Below are positions 9,256 through 16,437 of a stretch of 64,000 bases of DNA, in pieces. The position numbers were made by a program, and so were the translations under genes. How positions within the stretch are numbered: position 1 is the stretch's first letter; each line of letters begins with the position of its first letter. The stretch is from Heminiphilus faecis (GTDB lineage: Bacteria > Bacteroidota > Bacteroidia > Bacteroidales > Muribaculaceae), in the NCBI RefSeq assembly GCF_008728965.1, contig NZ_VSMC01000006.1, positions 62,001-126,000 of the forward strand. Direction: 5' to 3'. The notes under the pieces were generated by a model. The model ran no database searches. It saw only the letters and a program-made list of their open reading frames with translations, and was not told the origin of the DNA.

Positions 9256-10278
9256 ATGAAAATAGGAGATATTGATTTAGGTGAACGTCCGGTGATGCTT
9301 GCTCCGATGGAGGATGTCACCGACCATTCTTTCCGCCTGATCTGCAAAGAACAGGGGGCTGACATGGTATACACAGAATTTGTATCGGCCGATGCGCTGA
9401 TAAGAAATATCGACGCCACTACACGCAAACTGCATATAAACACGGCAGAACGCCCCACAGCCATACAGATATACGGACGCGAGACAGGCCCCATGGTCGA
9501 GGCCGCGCAGATAGTCGAGGCCGCCTGTCCCGACATACTCGACATAAACTTCGGCTGTCCGGTAAAGAAAGTGGCCGGAAAAGGAGCCGGCGCGGGAATG
9601 CTGCGCGACATCCCGAAAATGCTTGACATAACACGCGCCGTTGTCAATGCCGTGAATCTGCCGGTTACGGTAAAGACACGTTTGGGCTGGGATCATGATT
9701 CTAAAATCATAGTAGAGCTGGCCGAACAGCTTCAGGACTGCGGAATAAAGGCTCTTACAGTACATGGACGTACACGCTCCCAGATGTACAATGGCGAAGC
9801 CGACTGGTCCATGATTGCCCGCGTCAAGGAGAATCCGCGTCTGAACATACCGGTCATAGGCAACGGCGACATAACCACACCGCAGAAAGCTGTCGAGGCG
9901 TTTGACCGCTATGGCGTGGACGGTGTGATGGTAGGACGCGCGTCTATAGGCGCACCGTGGATATTCCACGATATCAAGAGCTACATGCATGACATGGACC
10001 ACCCGGCACAACTATCTTTAGATGAGAAGTTTGCCCTTCTTCGCCGTCAGATCACAGAAAGCATTGCCAACATCGACGAACGCCGGGGCATACTGCATAT
10101 ACGCCGGCATCTCGCCGCATCGCCTCTGTTCAAGGGCATACCCCACTTCCGCGACACACGCATCGAAATGCTCCGCGCTGATACATGGGAAGCTCTCGAC
10201 TCAACGCTCAACCGTATACAGCACGAGATAATACCCTCCATACAGAATAATGTACCAACACATAATCAACTATTATAA
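9256..10278 (+). CDS. dusB: tRNA-dihydrouridine synthase, DusB type
   Basis: About 340 residues from ATG 9256 (MKIGDIDLGERPVMLAPMED). An in-frame upstream ATG at 9205 lies in non-conserved sequence. The FMN-binding TIM barrel begins with APMEDVTDHSFR. The catalytic cysteine is Cys101 in DINFGCPVKKV, and the GKGAGAGMLRD, TVKTRLGWD, VHGRTRSQMY, IGNGDI and GVMVGRASIG motifs follow in order. It reduces specific uridines of tRNA to dihydrouridine with NADPH. The stop overlaps the start of the next gene by one base (TAATG), so it forms an operon with the DUF2807 pair although no functional link is evident. Confidence 0.95.
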   Translation: MKIGDIDLGERPVMLAPMEDVTDHSFRLICKEQGADMVYTEFVSADALIRNIDATTRKLHINTAERPTAIQIYGRETGPMVEAAQIVEAACPDILDINFGCPVKKVAGKGAGAGMLRDIPKMLDITRAVVNAVNLPVTVKTRLGWDHDSKIIVELAEQLQDCGIKALTVHGRTRSQMYNGEADWSMIARVKENPRLNIPVIGNGDITTPQKAVEAFDRYGVDGVMVGRASIGAPWIFHDIKSYMHDMDHPAQLSLDEKFALLRRQITESIANIDERRGILHIRRHLAASPLFKGIPHFRDTRIEMLRADTWEALDSTLNRIQHEIIPSIQNNVPTHNQLL

Positions 10279-11207
10279 TGAAACGTTTTATCTTTTCTGT
10301 TATTTTACCGACAATAACGGCCCTAAGCATTTTTGCGGCAAAGACGGAGACCGACATGCGGCCTGTAACTTTGAAAGCAGGCAACTTTTCAGGTATAGCA
10401 TCAAACATCCCTTGCAAAATAATACTTGCGAATAATCCCGACTCTGCCGGAATGATAGCATTCAACATATCGCCCATACACAAAGACCTCTTTTCATTTT
10501 CGGTAAACAACGGTGTTCTAAATTGCGCTGTTAAAAAAGAGGGCTCGTTCACTATAAAACAAGGGCCGTCGACTTACACGATTCATCAAAGCAAATCAGG
10601 CACCAGCGTATACAAAGACACTTTCCGAAAAAAGACAAAGGATGTCATATACATGTCCACGATAATTGTATACGTGCCTCACAAGCTTGACGACATCACA
10701 ATCAACGGTTCAGGCACAATAAAAGCCGGTTCTAAAATCAGGCTCGGAGACAAAATCAATCTGTGTGTCAACGGCTCGGGCGATATAAAGCTTAAGGATA
10801 CAAGCGTAAGCCATCTGTCAGCATCTGTCAACGGATCGGGTGACATAGAACTTACAGGCAACACTACCGCCACCATACTTGAGTCTGCGGTAAGAGGCTC
10901 GGGTGATATTGATATAAAAGCATTAAACGCCGACAAACTATCGGCAGATGTATATGGCTCGGGTGATATAGAGATAGCAGGAAAAGCCGTAAATGCGGTC
11001 TATACTGTAAGCGGGAGCGGTGACATCGACTGCGACAAAGTAAAAGCCACAAGTGTTACGGCAACAGTAAATGGCAGCGGAAGCATTGATTGCTATGCCT
11101 CACGTGATTTCTCCGGCAATGTGTTAAAATCAGGCAACATCGACTGCCTCGGCTCACCGGCCAATGTAAGCCGTTCAGGTAAAACACGACATATATCGGT
11201 ACATTAA
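10278..11207 (+). CDS. DUF2807 (GIN domain) secreted repeat protein
   Basis: 309 residues with a signal peptide (MKRFIFSVILPTITALSIFAA). The C-terminal two thirds is a beta-helix-like series of at least seven GSG[DST]I units spaced by about 20 residues (NGSGTI, NGSGDI, NGSGDI, RGSGDI, YGSGDI, SGSGDI, NGSGSI). This is the hallmark of the DUF2807 / head-GIN domain of predicted surface or periplasmic proteins. Its start overlaps the dusB stop by one base, and a second DUF2807 gene follows after 29 bases. The function is unknown; it may be a cell-surface adhesin-like or envelope structural protein. Confidence 0.85.
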   Translation: MKRFIFSVILPTITALSIFAAKTETDMRPVTLKAGNFSGIASNIPCKIILANNPDSAGMIAFNISPIHKDLFSFSVNNGVLNCAVKKEGSFTIKQGPSTYTIHQSKSGTSVYKDTFRKKTKDVIYMSTIIVYVPHKLDDITINGSGTIKAGSKIRLGDKINLCVNGSGDIKLKDTSVSHLSASVNGSGDIELTGNTTATILESAVRGSGDIDIKALNADKLSADVYGSGDIEIAGKAVNAVYTVSGSGDIDCDKVKATSVTATVNGSGSIDCYASRDFSGNVLKSGNIDCLGSPANVSRSGKTRHISVH

Positions 11208-11236
11208 ATACAAACTATCAAATAAATAACGCAATT

Positions 11237-11959
11237 ATGTCAATACAAAAGTTATTTCTTTTCGGCGTCGCGATTTTATGCGGCACAATTGCGATTAAAT
11301 CTGCCAATAACGAACGCCGCTATGAGCTCGATGTGAAAGACTTCAGCGAGCTAAGAGTCATAGAGGGCCTTTCCGTAGATTACAAATACAGCGCCGACTC
11401 GGCGGGGTACGTGACGTTTACATCCTCACCCGACCTTGCATCGGTACTGATGTTCACTAACAACAAAAACCGGCTTGACATACAGATATCTACCGACGGC
11501 ATCGACTACCAGAACCTGCCGCGCATAACAGTATACTCCCGCTTTCTCAGCATGGTTGAGAACAGCGGTGATTCACTTGTAAGAGTAATGTCAATGCAAC
11601 CCGTACCGGCATTCAAAGCACGTGTGATAGGCAACGGACGTCTGTCGGTATACGATATCGACACCAATAACCTTGACGCATCTCTTGACACAGGCAACGG
11701 TTCGATAACACTCTATGGCAAAGCAGCCAAAGCCAAGTACAATCTCATCGGCACGGGTTCGATACAGGCCGACGAACTTGTAGCCGACGAAATCAAATGC
11801 TCGTTGATCGGCACAGGCTTCATTGAATGCGCACCGGTAAATATGCTCAACATCGTGGGGGCCAGTTCCGGTAAAGTCTACTACAAAGGCAACCCGCAGA
11901 TAAAAACCCGGTCACTCGGCGTAAAGGTCATCTCCATCGACAACGACACAAACGACTGA
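11237..11959 (+). CDS. DUF2807 (GIN domain) secreted protein, second of a pair
   Basis: 240 residues with an N-terminal hydrophobic segment (MSIQKLFLFGVAILCGTIAI). The opening ELDVKDFSELRVIEGLSVDYKY and later repeats (IGNGRLSVY, TGNGSITLY, IGTGSIQA, IGTGFIEC) show the same right-handed beta-helix pattern as the preceding protein, with G[NT]G in place of GSG. It probably arose by ancient duplication. A strong terminator follows at 11985-12030. Confidence 0.8.
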   Translation: MSIQKLFLFGVAILCGTIAIKSANNERRYELDVKDFSELRVIEGLSVDYKYSADSAGYVTFTSSPDLASVLMFTNNKNRLDIQISTDGIDYQNLPRITVYSRFLSMVENSGDSLVRVMSMQPVPAFKARVIGNGRLSVYDIDTNNLDASLDTGNGSITLYGKAAKAKYNLIGTGSIQADELVADEIKCSLIGTGFIECAPVNMLNIVGASSGKVYYKGNPQIKTRSLGVKVISIDNDTND

Positions 11960-11984
11960 TAAACGACAAGCACAGAGCGGAACC

Positions 11985-12030
11985 ACGGTCTCCAAAGCAG
12001 AATGCAAACCTTTGGAGACCGTATTTTTTT
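11985..12030 (+). terminator. Strong Rho-independent terminator ending the dusB-DUF2807 operon
   Basis: A perfect 13-bp stem (ACGGTCTCCAAAG / CTTTGGAGACCGT) with a 12-base loop is followed by ATTTTTTT. The T-run lies where the -33 region of the next promoter should be. Confidence 0.92.
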
Positions 12031-12049
12031 ACATCATTACACAATTTTG

Positions 12050-12057
12050 TAATTTTG
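12050..12057 (+). promoter_or_regulatory. -7 element of the TPR/LuxR gene promoter
   Basis: TAATTTTG, with the T-rich terminator tail about 20 bases upstream as the only -33 candidate. A start site near 12061-12063 leaves only a few bases before ATG 12066 and rules out the in-frame ATG at 12012. Confidence 0.65.
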
Positions 12058-12065
12058 CACCTGAT

Positions 12066-13712
12066 ATGAAGTATATAGCGTGGATAATCTTGACAATGAT
12101 TGTGGGCATGATTTCTTGCTCACGTTCAGGACAACATATGCAAACACTTTCAGACTCTGAAAGAATTGTCTATGCAAAGCCTGACAGCGCATTAGCCTTG
12201 ATGAACGACATTGAGCCCTCCGATCTCAATTCGGATTCTATGAGGGCGTTATATTATCTTGTCACAGCTTCCGCGCACAAAACCAAGGAGAGTTCAATGG
12301 CATCGGATTCCCTTATCCGTTTTTCGTTTGATTACTATAAGACCCGCGACAACACCAGATTTATACGTAGCGCCGACCTATATGCATTGTATCGTTTTTG
12401 GACAGGTGACGGAAAAGGGGCATTGGCGTTGCTTGATTCAATGATTTCGCTGCCAGAAATGCCGGATAGTCTGATGATACCGCTGCTTCGTTCAAGAATC
12501 GGAGTGGGCGGAGCCGAATTTGACTGCGAGCGAAATATAGAATATATAAAACGGCTGCAAGAATTAGACAAAGATTCAACCAATCAGACTGAATACACAT
12601 ATCAGTTGTGTGAAAACTATCAGTTTGTCGGCAGAAGTGATTCAGCGCTGATTATAATTGACAAACTGATTGATTACGCCCGCAAAAACCAACCCGACGG
12701 AAAAGATTACTTCACATATGCCTATGAGAGAATCGGTATACTTGAAGAGCTTGGACGATATGAAGAAAGCAATGTTCAGACAGATTATATATTAGAACAT
12801 GCCCCGCATAATTCAGCCATTCCATATCTGCATTTCTGGAAAGCGCTGAACCATTTCAATATGGGTGATTTCGCCCGGTCCTTCCGCGAGTTGTCTATAG
12901 CCGACAGCTGCGCGGCAGATACAAAACATTTCGACAACAGCTATTATGAAAGTTTTGCAGGACCTTTGCGCGAGTTCTTGCGTTATCGGAAAAACGGCAC
13001 GATCAGAATAAGTCAGCTGGCGACATTAAACAACAGTCAGCGCGACCGCTTCCTACGCATGGAGTCGACAAAATGGGAAACCAAACAGAATGCGCTGCGA
13101 CAGGAGAATCGTGCATTAACCTTGAAAGCGGAGAATGAACGCAAAACGGCAATCTTAATTATTGTGGCGCTTTGTTCTATAATAATAGGTCTGACCGCCA
13201 TATGGAATATACAGAAACGTAAACGCAAGACTATCGAAGCCGAAGAAAGAGTTGAAGCCCTACAAAAAATGGTTGACGAGATGAACGTCACCGCGACGCC
13301 ATTGAACGGACAAGAGGCATTACGCCGTGCCATGCTCAAGCAACTCGGCATCATCAAGATGGTAGCCGAGACACCGACAGAACAGAACCGAGAGATGTTA
13401 CGGAAAATATCGTCTATTGACAGCGATACAAACGGGGCTCTCATAAACCGGGAAAGCATATATGAAATAATTGACAACCTGTATTCAGGCTTCTATACGC
13501 GGCTTCATAAACGCCACGGAGAGATACTCACTGATAAGGAAGAGCAGATTATAGTCCTTATGATGGCCGGCTTCTCTACAAAAGAGATAAGCGTCATTAC
13601 AGCGCAGACGACCGCTACAATATATGTACGTAAATCATCGATAAGGAAGAAGCTCGGAGTTCCCGAAAAGGAAGACATAGTGGCATTTCTCCGTAAGGAG
13701 ATTTCAGATTAA
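12066..13712 (+). CDS. TPR lipoprotein sensor with TM helix and C-terminal LuxR-type HTH
   Basis: About 548 residues from ATG 12066. The N-terminus MKYIAWIILTMIVGMISC is a lipoprotein signal (lipobox MISC). A periplasmic part of about 350 residues with TPR-like helical pairs follows. Then come a TM helix (TAILIIVALCSIIIGLTAIW), a basic coiled coil (RKRKTIEAEERVEALQKMVDEM) and a LuxR-type HTH at the C-terminus (LTDKEEQIIVLMMAGFSTKEI ... RKSSIRKKLGVPEKEDIVAFL). This one-protein architecture, with sensing outside and DNA binding inside, is common in Bacteroidetes. The next gene encodes an outer-membrane barrel whose promoter carries a direct repeat, a plausible target. The signal sensed is unknown. 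Confidence 0.85.
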   Translation: MKYIAWIILTMIVGMISCSRSGQHMQTLSDSERIVYAKPDSALALMNDIEPSDLNSDSMRALYYLVTASAHKTKESSMASDSLIRFSFDYYKTRDNTRFIRSADLYALYRFWTGDGKGALALLDSMISLPEMPDSLMIPLLRSRIGVGGAEFDCERNIEYIKRLQELDKDSTNQTEYTYQLCENYQFVGRSDSALIIIDKLIDYARKNQPDGKDYFTYAYERIGILEELGRYEESNVQTDYILEHAPHNSAIPYLHFWKALNHFNMGDFARSFRELSIADSCAADTKHFDNSYYESFAGPLREFLRYRKNGTIRISQLATLNNSQRDRFLRMESTKWETKQNALRQENRALTLKAENERKTAILIIVALCSIIIGLTAIWNIQKRKRKTIEAEERVEALQKMVDEMNVTATPLNGQEALRRAMLKQLGIIKMVAETPTEQNREMLRKISSIDSDTNGALINRESIYEIIDNLYSGFYTRLHKRHGEILTDKEEQIIVLMMAGFSTKEISVITAQTTATIYVRKSSIRKKLGVPEKEDIVAFLRKEISD

Positions 13713-13792
13713 GGCGCGTTTAGATAAATACAGTCCGCATTTAAACTTTTGAGAGGAGCAAATGCTGAAATTCAACACATTACGCAGCAACT

Positions 13793-13821
13793 GTTAAGAC
13801 TTTTGCCTTTGGCGTTAAGAC
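13793..13821 (+). promoter_or_regulatory. Direct repeat GTTAAGAC x2, candidate activator site
   Basis: GTTAAGAC at 13793-13800 and again at 13814-13821, exactly 21 bases apart (two helical turns). The repeats flank the -33 element (13808-13811) of the barrel-gene promoter. The neighbouring TPR/LuxR regulator is the obvious candidate to bind here (inference). Confidence 0.5.
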
Positions 13822-13840
13822 AGATTTGGATATAATTTTG
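13808..13840 (+). promoter_or_regulatory. Promoter of the outer-membrane barrel gene
   Basis: TTTG at 13808-13811, a 21-base spacer and TAATTTTG at 13833-13840. It places the start site near 13845 and excludes an ATG at 13826, supporting ATG 13871. Confidence 0.75.
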
Positions 13841-13870
13841 CGGTACAAAATCATTAAATATTATCGCAAA

Positions 13871-15964
13871 ATGACAATCTTTAAATCAATCGTGCCGGCG
13901 GTACTCACAATTATTCTTCCCGCCACCACCACCGCACAAGAGGTGACCGACACCATCGCTGTACATGAACTCAATGAAGTCGTTGTTAAGGCTCCTAAAG
14001 TTATACGCAAGGCGGACATGGATGTGTATTATCCTTCGCAAAGCGCAGTAGAAAATTCACACAACGGCATGCAACTTCTGACCAACCTTATGATTCCCTC
14101 CCTGACGGTAACAGACGCACTCGGAACCATAAAAGCCGCAGGGCAGTCGGTGCAAGTACGTATAAACGGGCGTGAGGCATCTGTCGAGCAAGTGAAGTCT
14201 CTGCTCCCTTCAACAGTTAAACGCGTCGAGTGGATTGACAATCCCGGGGTGCGTTATAACGGGGCAAGCTATGTACTGAACTTCATCGTAGCTAATCCTA
14301 CACTCGGAGGCTCTCTGCAAGCAGAAGGACGTCAAGCCATGAATACTGCTTGGGGTGACTACTTCGTTGACGGCAAATTCAACAACGGGCGTTCGCAATT
14401 TGAAGTCGGCGCCCTGTTCAAGTTAACCGACAAGGTTAAATCACACAGAGATTATAACGAGACATTCAGATATCCCGACGGCAATTCTCTGACAAGAACA
14501 GAATCACCTATCGGAGGCCATGTAGATAACACCTTCGGTCGCTTATGGAGTTCATATAGTTATATAAAGCCCGACACCACAATATGCTATATTGAAGCGA
14601 GTGTCGACCCGAAATTTTCCGACAATCTAATGTCAAAAGGCCTCTTATCGCTCAGTGACGGGACTGAAGACATAATACTTACTGAATCAGTCGGCAGCAA
14701 GGGCACAACTCCAAAGTTATCGGCGTATCTCGAGCATCATTTATCCAACAAGCAGACAATAGTTGTTGACTTCAACAGCTCTTTTTACTTCGGACGTTCA
14801 TATTCAACTTATCTCGAGCAAAAAGCTGCCGGCGATCAACAGAGAGAACATCTCACGTCAATCGACACCGAAATCAAAGACCGCAATCAGGCTTATGCCA
14901 TAGAGGCAAATTATATAAAGCAATGGCGTAATTCGCGCTTGACGGCAGGAGCATCCTATACAGCCAACCGAAACCGTTCGGTATATGAAAATCTTGGAGG
15001 CCAGATTTTTCATCAACGACAAGATAAAGCATACTTTTTTACCGAGTATTTCCAACGGGTCAATAAAGTGACACTGACTGCCGGCATCGGAGCCCAATAC
15101 ACCGACTATCTGTTCAAAGAGACCAATCAAGGCAATCATTCATGGAATCTTCGACCACAAGCTACAATATCATACCGCCTTAATCAAGCCCATCAGTTTC
15201 GGTTAAGTTTTCAATCATGGCAGTCAACACCTTCGCTTGCCGAGTCAAATGTTACTCCCCAACAGATAGACGGCTTCCAATGGCGTATAGGAAATACGAA
15301 TTTGAAAACCGCAAGTTCGTATATGCTGACATTACGGTATAATTTCAATATACCGCATGTTGCCGGAACATTCGGAGTTCGCGCCTTTACAAGTCCGGAT
15401 GCCATCACGCCTTATCTTTACTGGAATGAAAACAAGCTGATCACTTCATATGAAAACAGCCGAGGCTTGCAGAATCTTACATTTTTCTTATCACCGCAAA
15501 TAGAGATTATTCCCGATTGGTTGATGGCAAGCGGACATATACAGTACCGTATTGAGCGCATGAGAGGAAGCGACTACAGACTTCATAACCGCAATTGGAG
15601 CGGCAATGTCAACATCATGCTCGCGCATTGGGGATTTGAACTTGTAGGGCAATACGTACGTGCCCAACACGAACTTTGGGGCGAAAAGATCAGTTGGGGC
15701 GAAAATCTATCAATCGTACAGTTATCCTACAATTGGAAGAATTGGCAGTTCGGTGCCGGTGTGATCATGCCATTCGGCAAATATGACCAAGGGTCAAAAA
15801 TGCTTAGCAAATGGAATACAAACGAACAGCACACGCGTCTTGACATGAGAATGCCTTACGTAAGCATCAGCTACAATATCCAGTGGGGGCGACAAAAACG
15901 CGGAGCGCAAAAACTCATAAACGCGGATGCCAATGTGAATACATCTACGGCAGGCGGCAGATAA
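13871..15964 (+). CDS. Outer-membrane beta-barrel protein, TonB-receptor-like
   Basis: About 697 residues from ATG 13871 with a signal peptide (MTIFKSIVPAVLTIILPATTTAQ). A plug-like segment (ELNEVVVKAPKVIRKADMDV ... VQVRINGREASVEQVKSLLP ... VKRVEWIDNPGVRY) is followed by a long run of amphipathic beta strands rich in Y, W, N and Q up to the C-terminus. It fits the 'outer membrane beta-barrel' family of Bacteroidetes related to TonB-dependent receptors but short for a SusC. No SusD partner is present, so it is not a classic polysaccharide utilisation locus. It follows a TPR/LuxR sensor gene that may control it. The substrate is unknown. Confidence 0.85.
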   Translation: MTIFKSIVPAVLTIILPATTTAQEVTDTIAVHELNEVVVKAPKVIRKADMDVYYPSQSAVENSHNGMQLLTNLMIPSLTVTDALGTIKAAGQSVQVRINGREASVEQVKSLLPSTVKRVEWIDNPGVRYNGASYVLNFIVANPTLGGSLQAEGRQAMNTAWGDYFVDGKFNNGRSQFEVGALFKLTDKVKSHRDYNETFRYPDGNSLTRTESPIGGHVDNTFGRLWSSYSYIKPDTTICYIEASVDPKFSDNLMSKGLLSLSDGTEDIILTESVGSKGTTPKLSAYLEHHLSNKQTIVVDFNSSFYFGRSYSTYLEQKAAGDQQREHLTSIDTEIKDRNQAYAIEANYIKQWRNSRLTAGASYTANRNRSVYENLGGQIFHQRQDKAYFFTEYFQRVNKVTLTAGIGAQYTDYLFKETNQGNHSWNLRPQATISYRLNQAHQFRLSFQSWQSTPSLAESNVTPQQIDGFQWRIGNTNLKTASSYMLTLRYNFNIPHVAGTFGVRAFTSPDAITPYLYWNENKLITSYENSRGLQNLTFFLSPQIEIIPDWLMASGHIQYRIERMRGSDYRLHNRNWSGNVNIMLAHWGFELVGQYVRAQHELWGEKISWGENLSIVQLSYNWKNWQFGAGVIMPFGKYDQGSKMLSKWNTNEQHTRLDMRMPYVSISYNIQWGRQKRGAQKLINADANVNTSTAGGR

Positions 15965-16039
15965 CTTGCAGTTGGCCTGACCGTATACGTACTCTCGCTA
16001 AAAGTAGCTGAATTTTACGTCAGCTCCTGATATATTTAT

Positions 16040-16047
16040 TATCTTTG
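16040..16047 (+). promoter_or_regulatory. -7 element of the riboswitch promoter
   Basis: TATCTTTG followed by GCAG, with TTTTAC about 21 bases upstream as a weak -33. A start near 16051 would begin the transcript at the first stem of the cobalamin aptamer, showing the riboswitch has its own promoter and is not just the tail of the upstream gene. Confidence 0.65.
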
Positions 16048-16049
16048 CA

Positions 16050-16240
16050 GTGCGGATAGGTTGGCGGTCGGTTTTCATCCGACGGTCATTAAAAGGGAAC
16101 GGGGTGAGAATCCCCGACAGTCCCGCTGCTGTAAGCTCCTGCAATATAATTGCCGGCAATCTCCGCCACTGGATATTTATATCCGGGAAGGCGTCGGTAA
16201 TTGGAGTAAGTCAGAAGACCTGCCTTTCCGCAGGGTGACA
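16050..16240 (+). ncRNA. Cobalamin riboswitch (B12 aptamer), orphan
   Basis: The aptamer core is clear. AAAAGGGAACGGGGTGAGAA and the following GACAGTCCCGCTGCTGTAAG cover 16090-16135, then GCCACTGG and CCGGGAAGGCG, and finally the B12 box AAGTCAGAAGACCTGCC at 16208-16224. All conserved blocks are in family order and spacing, so the aptamer looks intact. What is odd is that no plus-strand gene follows. The next 190 bases hold hairpins, then the 3' end of malQ, which runs toward it. The RNA may control a non-coding transcript, or be left over from a lost B12 transport gene. The B12-dependent reductase gene nrdJ lies 3 kb away on the opposite strand. Confidence 0.93.
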
Positions 16241-16251
16241 CCATTGTGTTC

Positions 16252-16299
16252 GTGGGATAACGCAGTCACTGCCTCCTTTTCATTTCCCACTTCTTTTTT
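16252..16299 (+). terminator. Terminator-like expression platform of the cobalamin riboswitch
   Basis: GTGGGA (16252-16257) can pair with TCCCAC (16285-16290), with GCAG/CTGC pairing inside. TTCTTTTTTC follows directly. This suggests transcription control: bound B12 would favour termination here. Confidence 0.6.
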
Positions 16300-16375
16300 C
16301 ACGCTTGTGAAAGCGTGCCATAGTCTGATTAAAGGCTTGTAGCACTGAACAAGCCTATGGTTTAAGAAAAATGAA
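16300..16375 (+). other. Structured leader without ORF downstream of the riboswitch
   Basis: Two further hairpins follow the terminator: CACGCTT-GTGA-AAGCGTG (16300-16317, a GNRA tetraloop) and GGCTTGT ... ACAAGCC (16334-16355). No start codon with a credible reading frame is seen. If read-through occurs, this would be the body of a small structured RNA of roughly 350 bases. Confidence 0.5.
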
Positions 16376-16407
16376 GCGTTCCGGGCTAAGTGATTAGGCC
16401 GGAACGC
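16376..16407. terminator. Hairpin between the riboswitch transcript and malQ
   Basis: GCGTTCCGG (16376-16384) pairs with CCGGAACGC (16399-16407), extended by CTA/TAG across one mismatch, with a 6-base loop. On the minus strand it is followed by CTTCATTTTTC and would terminate malQ. On the plus strand there is only a weak T-run, but it may still end the riboswitch RNA. Confidence 0.7.
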
Positions 16408-16437
16408 ACTTTATATACAGTATATAATAGCCAGTTA

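Noticed and set aside
16061-16342. A 93-codon frame over the cobalamin riboswitch
   Set aside because: It runs through the aptamer core, whose conservation is explained by RNA structure. It has no protein family motif.
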